Assembly: GCF_001984055.1 (NCBI RefSeq)
Contig: NZ_LYVO01000030.1
Coordinates: 16,889-80,888, forward strand
Source of the DNA: Variovorax sp. KK3
GTDB taxonomy: Bacteria; Pseudomonadota; Gammaproteobacteria; Burkholderiales; Burkholderiaceae_C
Length of the DNA: 64,000 nt
Direction: 5' to 3'
The first letter of the stretch is position 1; every line of letters starts with the position of its first letter. The notes under the pieces were generated by a model, which saw only the letters and a list, made by a program, of their open reading frames with translations, was not told where the DNA came from and ran no database searches. This document shows, one piece after another, positions 17,535-26,624 of the stretch. The position numbers and the translations under genes are program-made.

Positions 17535-19564
17535 GCGACGGCTCCTGCCAGGTTGTCGGCGGCAGCGCGTGCGGCGGCAGGCGCCGCGCGCGCGGGCTGC
17601 GCATCGAGGGCCAGGCCCACCATCCAGGCATCGCGCAGGCCGCTCAGGAAGTCGCCCGGCACGTTGCAGTCGCCGACGCGCGCATACGGGATTCCGCTGG
17701 CTTCGACGACTTCGAGCACATCGAGGCTGGGGCGCGGCCCGGTGGCGAAGACCAGCGCTTCGCCGATCGGCAGCAGCGTGGCCTCGCCTTTGCCGATGCG
17801 CACCTTCAGGTGGCGGCCGGCGACGCCGTCGATGCGGCAGTCGGTGATCACGCGCATGCCGGCGGCCGCCACGCGTTCGAGCAGCTCGAAGCGGTTGTTG
17901 CGCGCCATGCCGTTGGCGGCACCGGGCTGCATCTCCAGCACCTGCACCTGGCACGCCTTCTCGCGCAGCAGGTCGGCCAGCTCGACGCCCACCATGCCGC
18001 CGCCGACGATGGTGAGCGCCGCGCCGTGCGCGACGAGCGACGGATCGCGGAACACGTCCCACGCGTGCAGCACCGGAATGCCGGCGTCGAGCTCGCGCGT
18101 GTCGAGCGGCGCGGGGCGCGGCAACGCGCCGGTCGCCACCACCACGAAGTCGGGCGCGAAGGCGGCGAGCCGCGCCGCATCGGTGTCGATGCCGGTGCGC
18201 ACCGGCACGCCGAGCGCGGTCAGCTCGATGCGGCGGTAGTCCCACACCGGCTGCACTTCGGTCTTGTCGGGCGCCGCGACCGCGAGGTGCATCTGGCCGC
18301 CGGTGCGGGTGTCCTTCTCCCACACCTCGACGCGGTGGCCGCGCCCCGCCGCCACGCGTGCGGCCTCGACCCCGGCCACGCCGGCACCGAGCACCAGCAC
18401 GCGCTTGCGCCCCGTCTTGGGCGCGGCGAAGAGCTGCGGCTCCGCATGTTCGAGCGTCTCGAACTCGGTGCCCAGCATCGGGTTCTGCACGCAGGCCACG
18501 TCCTTCTCGAGCGTCAAGCGCTCGAAGCACACGTTGCAGGCGATGCATTGCCGGATCGGCGCCTGCACCTGGCCGAAGGCCTTGAGGCACCAGTGCGGAT
18601 CGGCATAGAGCGCCCGGCCCACCGAAATGAAGTCGGCACTGCCGGAAGCCAGCACCTGCTCGGCATCTTGCGGCTCGACGATGCGTCCAGCCACCATCAC
18701 CGGGATGCCGACCGCGTCCTTGATGGGCTTGGCATGCGGCGCCAGGCAGCCGCGCGGGAACGACGGCGGCTGGATGCAGTACTTCGACAGCTGCGGACTC
18801 TCGTTGCTGCCGCCCGACAGATCGATGGCCGCGACGCCGGCGCGCTCCACCGCCTTGGCCAGTTCGACGATCTCGTCGCGCGTGTAGCCCTCGGGCGTGA
18901 ACTCGCTGGCGCTCAACCGCACCACCAGGCACAAGTCGGGCAAGGCTTGCCGCACCCGGTCGATGGTCTCCAGCAGCAGGCGCATGCGGTTCTCGATCGA
19001 GCCGCCGTACTGGTCGGTGCGCTGGTTGATGCGGCGTGTGAAGAACTGCTGGAAGAGGTAGCCGTTGGCCGCATGGATCTCGACGCCGTCGTAGCCCGCG
19101 AGGGCCAGCCGACGAGCCGCCGCGACGAAGAGCTTCTGGATCTCGTGGATCTCCGGCACCGCCAGCGCGCGCACCGCGTCGCCGGTGTTGGGGTTGGTCC
19201 AGGCCGACGGGCCGACCGGCTCCATGTTGAGCACCGAGCGACGCAGCAAGCCGCCGCGGTGATTGAGCTGGCCGAAGACGTGGCAGTCGTGTTCCTTGAT
19301 CGCTTCGACGATGCTCGCGAGCCCCGGGATGAAGCGGTCGTGGTAGCAGCACAGCGAGTTGTGGTGCGGCCTGGCCTGCTCGGTCACGACCATGGCCTCG
19401 GTCATGATCATCGCGACGCCGCCTCGGGCGCGCTCGGCGTAATAGGCCTTGTCTCGTGCGGTGGAGAGTCCGTCGGTGGTGCTGTAGTTGGTGCCCATCG
19501 GCGCCATCACCACGCGGTTTTTCAGGCGAAGGCTGCCCAGGGCAGCAGGGGTTTGCAAAAGCAT
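17531..19564 (-). CDS. FMN/FAD NAD(P)H oxidoreductase, 2,4-dienoyl-CoA reductase-like
   Basis: A 677-residue two-part flavoenzyme of the Old Yellow Enzyme/FadH type. Residues 1-340 form the FMN TIM barrel (NRVVMAPMGTNY, QLNHRGGLL, GVEIHAANGYLFQQF, DQYGGSIENR). A Cys cluster for 4Fe-4S follows (CIACNVCFERL with a later Cys in VACVQNP, about 335-355). Then come an FAD fold (VLVLGAGVAGVEAARVA, about 389) and an NAD(P)H fold (LTIVGGGMVGVELADLL, about 520). It is the first gene of the minus-strand run and is divergent from a LysR gene. It likely reduces an enoyl or enone intermediate; a CoA-ester substrate is not proven. Confidence 0.87.
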   Translation of the reverse strand: MLLQTPAALGSLRLKNRVVMAPMGTNYSTTDGLSTARDKAYYAERARGGVAMIMTEAMVVTEQARPHHNSLCCYHDRFIPGLASIVEAIKEHDCHVFGQLNHRGGLLRRSVLNMEPVGPSAWTNPNTGDAVRALAVPEIHEIQKLFVAAARRLALAGYDGVEIHAANGYLFQQFFTRRINQRTDQYGGSIENRMRLLLETIDRVRQALPDLCLVVRLSASEFTPEGYTRDEIVELAKAVERAGVAAIDLSGGSNESPQLSKYCIQPPSFPRGCLAPHAKPIKDAVGIPVMVAGRIVEPQDAEQVLASGSADFISVGRALYADPHWCLKAFGQVQAPIRQCIACNVCFERLTLEKDVACVQNPMLGTEFETLEHAEPQLFAAPKTGRKRVLVLGAGVAGVEAARVAAGRGHRVEVWEKDTRTGGQMHLAVAAPDKTEVQPVWDYRRIELTALGVPVRTGIDTDAARLAAFAPDFVVVATGALPRPAPLDTRELDAGIPVLHAWDVFRDPSLVAHGAALTIVGGGMVGVELADLLREKACQVQVLEMQPGAANGMARNNRFELLERVAAAGMRVITDCRIDGVAGRHLKVRIGKGEATLLPIGEALVFATGPRPSLDVLEVVEASGIPYARVGDCNVPGDFLSGLRDAWMVGLALDAQPARAAPAAARAAADNLAGAVA

Positions 19565-19596
19565 CGCCGGATGGTAATTAGCGCCCCCGCAAACAT

Positions 19597-19612
19597 TAAT
19601 CCCATCGAATTA
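19597..19612. promoter_or_regulatory. Candidate LysR-type operator
   Basis: TAAT-N8-ATTA inverted repeat in the 85-bp space between the divergent reductase and LysR genes, in an AT-rich patch unlike the surroundings. It fits the T-N11-A pattern of LysR boxes and the usual position for control of both promoters. A further TAATTA lies at 19575-19580. Confidence 0.4.
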
Positions 19613-19649
19613 CAAACACTGTTGAATTTTCTTCACCAATAATCGGCGG

Positions 19650-20573
19650 ATGGACAATCTCAACGCCTTGCAGGTCTTCACGCGCGTGGCGGAGAGCCGC
19701 AGCTTCACGCTGGCCGCCGACCGGCTCGGGCTCACGCCGTCGGCGGTCAGCAAGTCGGTGTCGAAGCTCGAGGCCGAGCTGGGCGTGAAGCTGCTGCATC
19801 GTTCGACGCGCCTGGTCAGCCTGACCAACGAGGGCGCCAGCTTCTTCGACCGCTGCCGCCACATCCTGTCCGAAATCGAGGACGCGAAGAGCGCGCTCAC
19901 GCTCAGCAACAGCGTGCCGCGCGGCAAGCTGCGCGTGCAGATGCCAGTGGGCTTCGGGCGCCGGGTGGTCGTGCCGGCCCTGCTGCGCTTCACCGAGCAG
20001 CACCCCGACCTGAGCGTGGACGTCGAACTGAGCGACCGGGCCGCGGACCTGGCCTACGAGGGCTTCGACCTTGCGATCCAGATCGGCGCGATCGCGGACA
20101 CGCGCCTGGTCGCGCGCCACCTCTGCAACCTGAGCTTCGCGGCCTACGCCTCGCCGGCCTACCTGGCGCGCCACGGCGAGCCGGCCACGCCCGACGACCT
20201 GGACCACCACCGTTGCCTGGCCTACATCTACCCGATCACCGGCAACCACCGCGCCTGGCAGTTCAGCCAGGACGGGCGGACCTTCGCGAAGACCGTGAGC
20301 GGCGGGCTCAACATGAACAACGCCGAGTCGCTGCTGGAGGCCGCGGTGGCCGGCGCCGGCATCACGATGATCAGCAACTTCATCGCGGCCGACGCGCTGC
20401 GCCGCGGCCAGCTCAAGCGCATCCTGACCGGCTTCGTGGCCAAGGGACCCGACGTGCACGCGGTGTACCTGCCGGGCCGCCACCTGTCGGCGAAGGTGCG
20501 CACCTTCATCGACTTCCTGCTGGCGCTGGTCGAGCGCTTCAAGCAGATGGAAGCGTCGATCCAGCAGGCTTGA
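19650..20573 (+). CDS. LysR-family transcriptional regulator
   Basis: A 307-residue LysR regulator. The N-terminal winged helix-turn-helix is typical (NALQVFTRVAESRSFTLAAD, LTPSAVSKSVSKLEAELG, residues 4-50). An inducer-binding domain from about residue 90 follows, of the subtype with VVVPALLRFTEQHPDLSVDV. It is divergent from the eleven-gene run and probably its activator, responding to a pathway intermediate. It is convergent with the Pao operon, the stops being 10 bases apart with no clear terminator. Confidence 0.9.
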   Translation: MDNLNALQVFTRVAESRSFTLAADRLGLTPSAVSKSVSKLEAELGVKLLHRSTRLVSLTNEGASFFDRCRHILSEIEDAKSALTLSNSVPRGKLRVQMPVGFGRRVVVPALLRFTEQHPDLSVDVELSDRAADLAYEGFDLAIQIGAIADTRLVARHLCNLSFAAYASPAYLARHGEPATPDDLDHHRCLAYIYPITGNHRAWQFSQDGRTFAKTVSGGLNMNNAESLLEAAVAGAGITMISNFIAADALRRGQLKRILTGFVAKGPDVHAVYLPGRHLSAKVRTFIDFLLALVERFKQMEASIQQA

Positions 20574-20583
20574 GCCGGCGCGA

Positions 20584-22791
20584 TCAGGCCAAGGGCGGCA
20601 ACCGGTCCAACAGCTTGTCGAGCGTGATCGGGTAGTTGCGCACCCGCACGCCCGTCGCGTTGTAGACGGCGTTGGCCACGGCGGCGCCCACGCCGCAGAT
20701 GCCGAGTTCGCCCACGCCCTTGGCCTTCATCGGCGACGAGATCGGATCGGTCTCCTCCATGAAGATCACCTCCTGGTGCGGAATGTCGGCGTGCACGGGC
20801 ACCTCGTAGCCGGCCAGGTCGTGGTTGACGAAGAAGCCGTGCCGCTTGTCGAGTGCGAGCTCTTCCATCAGCGCACCGCCGACGCCCATCGTCATCGCGC
20901 CGATCACCTGGCTGCGGGCCGACTTCGGGTTCAGGATGCGGCCCGCCGCGCAGACCGCGAGCATGCGCCGCACGCGGATCTCGCCGGTGGCCGCATCGAC
21001 GCCCACCTCCACGAAGTGCGCACCGAAGGTGGACTGCTGGTACTTCTTGTCGAGATCGCCGTACTCGATGCCGTCCTCGGCCACCAGCCCGCCCGCACCC
21101 GCAGACTGCGCCAGCGGCACCGAGCGGCCACCGGCACGCACCATGCCATCGGAGAACTCGGCATCGGCGCTCACGCCTAGCTTGCGGGTCACGGCTTCGC
21201 GCAGCTTCATGCATGCGGCGAAGACGCCCGAGGTCGAGTTGTTCGCGCCCCACTGCCCGCCCGATCCGCACGACACGGGAAAGCTCGAATCGCCGAGGCG
21301 CACGCGAACCTTGTCGAGCGACACGCCCATGGTCTCGGCCGCGGTCTGCGCGATGATGGTGTACGAGCCCGTGCCGATGTCGGTCATGTCGGTCTCGACC
21401 GTGACGATGCCCTGGGCGTCCAGCCGCACGCGCGCGGCCGACTTCATCAACAGGTTGTTGCGGAACGCGGCGGCGACGCCCATGCCGATGAGCCATCGGC
21501 CTTCGCGCTGCTGCCCCGGCGCGGCCTTGCGTCGGCTCCATCCGAAGCGCTCGGCGCCGGTGCGCATGCATTCGATCAGCCGGCGCTGCGAGAAGGGGCG
21601 CTCGGGCTTTTCGGGGTCGACCTGCGTGTCGTTGAGCACGCGGAATTCGATCGGGTCGATGCCGAGCTTCTCCGCCATCTCGTCCATGGCGACTTCCAAC
21701 GCCATCATGCCTGGCGCCTCGCCGGGCGCACGCATGGCGTTGCCTTCCGGCAAGTCGAGCACGGCGAGGCGCGTGGTGGTCAGGCGGTTGGGGCCGGCAT
21801 ACAGCAGGCGTGTCTGGTTGACGGCCGTCTCCGGCGCACCGCCGGGCAGGTCGCCCGACCAGCCCTCGTGCGCGATGGCGGTGATCTTGCCGTCGCGCGT
21901 CGCACCCATGCGGATGCGCTGGATGGTCGCGGGCCGGTGCGTGGTGTTGTTCATCATCAAGGGCCGCTGCAGCGCCACCTTGACCGGCCGCCGCACCGCA
22001 CGCGCACCCAACGCCGCCAGCAGCGCATCGGCCCGCACGAACAGCTTGCCGCCAAAGCCGCCGCCGATGAAGGGCGAGACGATGCGCACGTTGGACTTCT
22101 TGATGCCGAGCGTCTTGGCCACGTCGCCGTTGCCCCAGGCGATCATCTGGTTCGATGTCCAGATGGTCAGCTTCTCGCCCTTCCAGTCCGCGATGGAGGC
22201 ATGCGGCTCCATCATCGCGTGCGATTCGTCGGGCGTGGAGTAGCGCGCATCCAGCTGCACGGGGGCCGCGCCGAATGCGCTTGCGAAGTCTCCCAGCTTG
22301 GTTTCGGGCGGGCCCGAGTTCTCGCTGGCCTTGGGCATCTGCGCCGCGCCCATCTCGGCGGCCAGGTCGTACCTGCCGGGCGCACGCGTGTACTCGATGC
22401 GCACCAGCTGCGCCGCCGCGCGCGCCTGCTCGAAGGTGTTGGCCACGACCAGGGCGACCGCCTGGTGGTAGTGGTCGACTTCCGGGCCGGCCAGCAGCTT
22501 GGCCGTGTTGAAGTCACCCTTGCCGAGCTTGCCGGCATTGCGCGCGGTGACGATCGCCAGCACGCCAGGCGACGCCCGTGCCGCAACGAGGTCCATCGAG
22601 GCGATGCGTCCCTTCGCGACGCCGGCGCCGACGACGTAGCCATAGGCCGCGCGCGGAAGCTCGGCGTTGCGCTCGTAGGCGTAGCGCGCCGTGCCCGTGG
22701 TCTTGACCGGGCCGTCGACGCGGTCGGTCGGCTTGCCGATGACCTTGAGCTGGTCGATCGGGTTGGTGGTGGCAGGTGTGTCGAACTTCAT
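20584..22791 (-). CDS. paoC: Aldehyde oxidoreductase molybdenum-binding subunit (PaoC/YagR-like)
   Basis: A 735-residue xanthine dehydrogenase-family large subunit. It has the substrate-entry domain (about 20-140), the molybdopterin-binding segments (IGGGFGGKL, about 224; DIGTGSYTIIAQ, about 468; SCGSGGQWGANN) and the C-terminal KGVGELGICG with the catalytic Glu (about 695). Length and order match the Pao-type three-subunit enzymes, which oxidise aldehydes to acids in the periplasm. No own signal peptide is seen; in that family the complex is exported through the small subunit. It starts two bases after the FAD subunit stop. Substrate in this organism is unknown. Confidence 0.87.
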   Translation of the reverse strand: MKFDTPATTNPIDQLKVIGKPTDRVDGPVKTTGTARYAYERNAELPRAAYGYVVGAGVAKGRIASMDLVAARASPGVLAIVTARNAGKLGKGDFNTAKLLAGPEVDHYHQAVALVVANTFEQARAAAQLVRIEYTRAPGRYDLAAEMGAAQMPKASENSGPPETKLGDFASAFGAAPVQLDARYSTPDESHAMMEPHASIADWKGEKLTIWTSNQMIAWGNGDVAKTLGIKKSNVRIVSPFIGGGFGGKLFVRADALLAALGARAVRRPVKVALQRPLMMNNTTHRPATIQRIRMGATRDGKITAIAHEGWSGDLPGGAPETAVNQTRLLYAGPNRLTTTRLAVLDLPEGNAMRAPGEAPGMMALEVAMDEMAEKLGIDPIEFRVLNDTQVDPEKPERPFSQRRLIECMRTGAERFGWSRRKAAPGQQREGRWLIGMGVAAAFRNNLLMKSAARVRLDAQGIVTVETDMTDIGTGSYTIIAQTAAETMGVSLDKVRVRLGDSSFPVSCGSGGQWGANNSTSGVFAACMKLREAVTRKLGVSADAEFSDGMVRAGGRSVPLAQSAGAGGLVAEDGIEYGDLDKKYQQSTFGAHFVEVGVDAATGEIRVRRMLAVCAAGRILNPKSARSQVIGAMTMGVGGALMEELALDKRHGFFVNHDLAGYEVPVHADIPHQEVIFMEETDPISSPMKAKGVGELGICGVGAAVANAVYNATGVRVRNYPITLDKLLDRLPPLA

Positions 22792-22793
22792 GA

Positions 22794-23744
22794 TCAGCTC
22801 TTCCCTTGTTCGATGGCCGCCGCGAGCGCGCGCTCGGCGAGCGTCAGCTTGAAGGCGTTTTCTTCGGTGGGCCGCGCATCGGCGAAGAGCCGCGTGGTCA
22901 CGGCCTTGGCACCTTGCGGCATGGCGGACTCGGCGGCTTCGATGCGCCAGGGCTTGTGCGCCACACCGCCAACGGCGACGCGGCCCGAGCCGTCGCGCTG
23001 CACGATGGCCGCCACGGATACCAGCGCGAAGGCGTAGGAAGCGCGGTCACGCACCTTGCGGTAGACCTGCGTGCCGCCGGCCGGCCGCGGCAAGGTCACG
23101 GCGGTGATCAGCTCGTCGCGCTCCAGCACCGTGTCGATGTGCGGTGTGTCGCCGGGCAGCCGATGGAAGTCGGCGATCGGGATCACCCGCGTGCGCCCGT
23201 CGGGCCGCACGGTTTCGACCGACGCGTCCAGCACGCGCATGGCGACAGCCATGTCGCTCGGGTGCGTCGCGATGCAGGCGGTGCTCGAACCGACCACCGC
23301 GAGCTGCCGCGTCACGCCGCCGATGGCGCTGCAACCGCTGCCAGGCCGCCGCTTGTTGCAGGGCTGGTCGGTGTCGTAGAAATAGGGGCAGCGCGTGCGC
23401 TGAAGCAAGTTGCCGGCGGTGGTCGCCTTGTTGCGCAGCTGGCCCGAGGCGCCGGCCAGCAAGGCACGCGACAGCACGCCGTAGTCGCGCCGCACGCGTT
23501 CGTCGGCGGCCAGGTCGGTGTTGCGCACCAGGGCGCCGATTCGCAGGCCGCCTTCGGGCAGCGCATCGATCTTGTCGAGCGCCAGGCCGTTGACGTCGAC
23601 CAGGTGCGCCGGCGCTTCGATCTGCAGCTTCATCAGGTCGAGCAGGTTGGTGCCGCCGGCGATGAACTTCGCACCGGGATGGCTGGCCACCGCAGCCGCA
23701 GCCTGGGCCGGCGACTGCACGCGTTCGTAGGTGAAGGGCTTCAT
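22794..23744 (-). CDS. paoB: Aldehyde oxidoreductase FAD-binding subunit (PaoB/YagS-like)
   Basis: A 316-residue CO-dehydrogenase-flavoprotein-type subunit. The FAD motifs AKFIAGGTNLLDLMK (about 24-38) and the TTAGNLLQRTRCP segment (about 112) are present. The stretch from RCPYFYDTDQPCNKR through GSGCSA carries the Cys residues that bind the additional 4Fe-4S cluster in PaoB-type subunits. The frame is open to 24461, but ATG 23744 overlaps the small-subunit stop (ATGA) and matches the family start. It passes electrons from the Fe-S subunit to FAD. Confidence 0.87.
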   Translation of the reverse strand: MKPFTYERVQSPAQAAAAVASHPGAKFIAGGTNLLDLMKLQIEAPAHLVDVNGLALDKIDALPEGGLRIGALVRNTDLAADERVRRDYGVLSRALLAGASGQLRNKATTAGNLLQRTRCPYFYDTDQPCNKRRPGSGCSAIGGVTRQLAVVGSSTACIATHPSDMAVAMRVLDASVETVRPDGRTRVIPIADFHRLPGDTPHIDTVLERDELITAVTLPRPAGGTQVYRKVRDRASYAFALVSVAAIVQRDGSGRVAVGGVAHKPWRIEAAESAMPQGAKAVTTRLFADARPTEENAFKLTLAERALAAAIEQGKS

Positions 23745-24394
23745 GACCGGCCCCCTGCCACCTCGGTGATGGCGTCGACGATGTTGGAGTAGGCCCCGCA
23801 GCGACAGATGTTGCCGCTCATGCGCTCGCGCAACTCGTCGGCCGACAGCATCGGCCGCGCGGTGAGGTCGCCGCTCACGTGGCTGGGCACGCCGCGCTTG
23901 ATCTCGTCGAGCACGCCGACCGCCGAACAGATCTGGCCCGGCGTGCAGTAGCCGCACTGGTAGCCATCGTGCTTGACGAAGGCGGACTGCATCGGGTGCA
24001 TGTTCTGCGGCGTGCCGAGGCCTTCGATGGTGGTGATCTGCGCGCCGTCGTGCATGACGGCCAGCGTCAGGCAGGCGTTGATGCGGCGGCCGTCGGCGAT
24101 GACCGTGCAGGCACCGCATTGGCCGTGGTCGCAGCCCTTCTTGGTGCCGGTCAGGTTCAGGTGCTCGCGCAAGGCGTCGAGCAGCGTGGTGCGCGTGTCG
24201 AGGTCGAGCGAATGGGCCTGGCCGTTGACGGTCAGCGCAGTTTTCATTCGGGGCACCGCGGCGTCGGAAGCCGCGACCGGCGGCGCGTTGGGCGCGGCCG
24301 CCGCGGGCGCGGACGCCGAGGCCGCCGCCGCGGCGGCAGCGCCGGCGATGAGCGCCTCGCGGCGCGAGATCAAGGGAAAGGTGGGACTGTCCAT
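23741..24394 (-). CDS. paoA: Aldehyde oxidoreductase 2Fe-2S subunit with Tat signal (PaoA/YagT-like)
   Basis: A 217-residue subunit. The N-terminus SRREALIAGAAAAAAA is a twin-arginine signal, which predicts export of the folded, cofactor-loaded complex. After an Ala/Pro linker come two 2Fe-2S domains: CDHGQCGAC with a later Cys (plant ferredoxin type, about 110-130) and CGYCTPGQ with NICRCGAY (about 160-205). The start at 24394 is set by AGGAG 8 bases upstream and by the position of the RR motif; the frame stays open to 24475. It is first in the paoABC order; the maturation gene paoD is not in this window. Confidence 0.88.
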   Translation of the reverse strand: MDSPTFPLISRREALIAGAAAAAAASASAPAAAAPNAPPVAASDAAVPRMKTALTVNGQAHSLDLDTRTTLLDALREHLNLTGTKKGCDHGQCGACTVIADGRRINACLTLAVMHDGAQITTIEGLGTPQNMHPMQSAFVKHDGYQCGYCTPGQICSAVGVLDEIKRGVPSHVSGDLTARPMLSADELRERMSGNICRCGAYSNIVDAITEVAGGRS

Positions 24395-24621
24395 CGGGGG
24401 GCTCCTGTCGTTGTCGAAACGGGGACGTGGGATCCCCGGGCGCGTGGCCGCTGTCCTGCAAAGAACAACGGGCATTGCGCCCCGATCAGCCTGCCGCCGC
24501 TGTCGGAATGCGGGAGCGCGTGGTGACAGAAGAACGCGCGTGTCCTTCGTTGAGCGCGCTTGGATCGACGTACCGAGGCGGGCCGATACAAACCGTCACG
24601 GACGCTGTTGTCGCTGTTGTT

Positions 24622-25545
24622 TTACCGGGTGGCTGCGTGGAGCCGCATGCCCGGCACGTCGAGTTGTGTGCGCAGGATGGTGCCCGTGGCGGATTCGGTG
24701 CAGTAGAGCGTCGTGCGCTGTGGGCCGCCGTAGGCGATGTTCGTCAACGACATGCCCTCGGTGCTTCGCAGCACGATCTCGGGCTCCGCGCGATGGTCGA
24801 GCACCCAGACATAGCCGAGGCCCGGGTTGGCGACCAGCAGTCGGCCTTTCTCGTCCATCGCCAGGCCGTCGGGGCCGCTGGGGCCGTAGGAGGTGAAGAA
24901 CTGCCCGACCTTCGCCACGCTGCCGTCTGGCATCAGCGGCGCACGCCACACGCAGTTGCCGCGGGTCGCGGCGACGAAGAGCACGCGTTCGTCGGGCGAG
25001 AGCACGATGCCGTTGGGGCTCGGCACGTTGTTCATGAGCAGGTCGAGCCGGCCGTCGGGCGCGAGGCGGTAGACCCGGCCCGTGGGCTCGTGCATGCCGC
25101 TCTGGCCCTGGTCGGTGAAGTACAGATTGCCCTGCGAGTCGAAGACCAGGTCGTTCACGCCGCGGAAGCGCTCGCTGTTGCGCCGCTCGAGGTAGGGACG
25201 GACCTGGCCGGTGAGCACGTCGAGCGCCATCAGCCCGTTCTTGTAGTCCGTGACGAGCAGCGTGCGCTCGTCGGCGAACTTCATGCCGTTGGGCTCGCCG
25301 CCGAACTCGGCGACCAGGTCCCACTGCCCCGCGGCGTCGATACGAAAGACGCGACCCCAGGGGATGTCGGTCACGTACAGGTTGCCGGCGGCATCGAACA
25401 CCGGCCCTTCGAGGAAGGAGTCGACCGGCGCACCGCCGCGATTGGCATCGGCCCAGGCGCTGCGCTGCGCCGTGCGGCGCCAGCGCTCGGGCATGCGCGT
25501 GAAGACCTCCAGGTCGCGAACTTCCGGCGGGCGCAGCAGCAGCAT
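24622..25545 (-). CDS. SMP-30/gluconolactonase/LRE family protein
   Basis: A 307-residue six-bladed beta-propeller of the SMP-30 family (lactone hydrolases). The single metal site is complete: Glu in SFLEGPVFD (about 43), Asn in NSERFRGVNDLVFD (about 129) and SPNGIVLS, and Asp in GPDGLAMD (about 220). No signal peptide. Of two nearby ATGs, the one at 25545 has GGAG at ideal spacing; the other at 25551 is only two bases from it. It sits between a Bug gene and the Pao operon (227-nt gap). Opening of a sugar- or aldonate-type lactone is the likely reaction. Confidence 0.85.
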   Translation of the reverse strand: MLLLRPPEVRDLEVFTRMPERWRRTAQRSAWADANRGGAPVDSFLEGPVFDAAGNLYVTDIPWGRVFRIDAAGQWDLVAEFGGEPNGMKFADERTLLVTDYKNGLMALDVLTGQVRPYLERRNSERFRGVNDLVFDSQGNLYFTDQGQSGMHEPTGRVYRLAPDGRLDLLMNNVPSPNGIVLSPDERVLFVAATRGNCVWRAPLMPDGSVAKVGQFFTSYGPSGPDGLAMDEKGRLLVANPGLGYVWVLDHRAEPEIVLRSTEGMSLTNIAYGGPQRTTLYCTESATGTILRTQLDVPGMRLHAATR

Positions 25546-25615
25546 GTGCATGTCTCCTTGCTTCGAGTCGACGCGGGGCCGAAGCCCAGCGCTTCCGCTC
25601 GTTGGCTGATCGTGG

Positions 25616-26593
25616 CTATTGTTTCTCGACCTTGGCGGCTGCCGCCACCTGGCCCCAGAGCTGGGTGTTGTCGCGCAGCATCTTGGCCAGTGGCTCGCCC
25701 GAGACGACAGAAGGCACGGAGCCCAGGTCGGCGGAGAACTTCTGTACGTCGGCGCTCGCCATGGCCGTGGCGATTTCCTTCTGCAGGCGCTGCAGCGCGG
25801 GTGCGGGCGTTCCCTTCGGTGCCCAGAAGCCGGTGAAGTTGATCACGCTGTAGTTCTTGATGCCGGCTTCGGCGAAGGTGGGCACGTCGGGCAGTGCGGC
25901 GAGGCGCTTGTCGCCGCTGATGCCGAGCAGGCGCACCTTGCCGCCCTTGACCTGGCCCATCACGCCCGGCGTCGACGCGATCTGGAAGTCGATGGTGCCG
26001 GACAGCAGCGCGAGCGTGGCCTCGCCCGCGCCCTTGAACGGAACGTGCGTGACCTCGACCTTCGCCGCACTGGCCAGGGCCTCGGTGGAGAAGTGCGGCG
26101 TGGTGCCGGCGCCGCCGGTGCCGTAGTTGAGCTTGCCGGGGTTGGCCTTGGCATAGCCGACCAGGTCCGACAGCGTCTTGAAGCGCGAGTCGGCGCCGAC
26201 CACCAGCGCCATCGGCGCGAAGTTGAAGGCGGACACCGGCACCAGGTCGCGCTCGGCGTCGAACGGCAGCTTGTTGAAGACGTGCGGCAGGATCGAATAG
26301 GTCGTGTCGTTGGCCATCAGCGTGTAGCCGTCGGGCGCGGACTTGGCCACCTGCTGCGCGCCGATGGTGCCCGTGGCGCCGGCCTTGTTCTCCACGAAGA
26401 AGCTCTGGCCGGTCTGCTCGGTCAGCTTCTGCGCGATGCGCCGCGTCACCTGGTCCACCGCTCCGCCGGGCGGATAAGGCACCACGATACGCACGGGCTT
26501 CGCGGGGTAGGTGCCCTGTGCGAAGGCCGTGCCGGTGCTTGCGCAGATCGCCGTCAGGCACAGGCCGATGGCGGCCAGCTTCGAATACTTCAT
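25616..26593 (-). CDS. Bug-family (TctC) periplasmic solute-binding protein
   Basis: A 325-residue receptor with a signal peptide (SKLAAIGLCLTAICASTGTA, then FA) and YPAKPVRIVVPYPPGGAVD, VENKAGATGTIGAQQ and APDGYTL. The start at 26593 follows the consensus AGGAGACAAC; the frame is open to 26701. It lies between the 2-hydroxyacid dehydrogenase (31-nt gap) and the SMP-30 gene (64-70 nt). Orphan receptor; the ligand may be the hydroxyacid or lactone handled by its neighbours. Confidence 0.9.
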   Translation of the reverse strand: MKYSKLAAIGLCLTAICASTGTAFAQGTYPAKPVRIVVPYPPGGAVDQVTRRIAQKLTEQTGQSFFVENKAGATGTIGAQQVAKSAPDGYTLMANDTTYSILPHVFNKLPFDAERDLVPVSAFNFAPMALVVGADSRFKTLSDLVGYAKANPGKLNYGTGGAGTTPHFSTEALASAAKVEVTHVPFKGAGEATLALLSGTIDFQIASTPGVMGQVKGGKVRLLGISGDKRLAALPDVPTFAEAGIKNYSVINFTGFWAPKGTPAPALQRLQKEIATAMASADVQKFSADLGSVPSVVSGEPLAKMLRDNTQLWGQVAAAAKVEKQ

Positions 26594-26624
26594 GTCGTTG
26601 TCTCCTGGATGTCTTGCGGGCCGC

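Noticed and set aside
17810..19642. 610-codon plus-strand frame opposite the OYE-type reductase
   Set aside because: Shadow frame; the reductase on the minus strand has all cofactor motifs.
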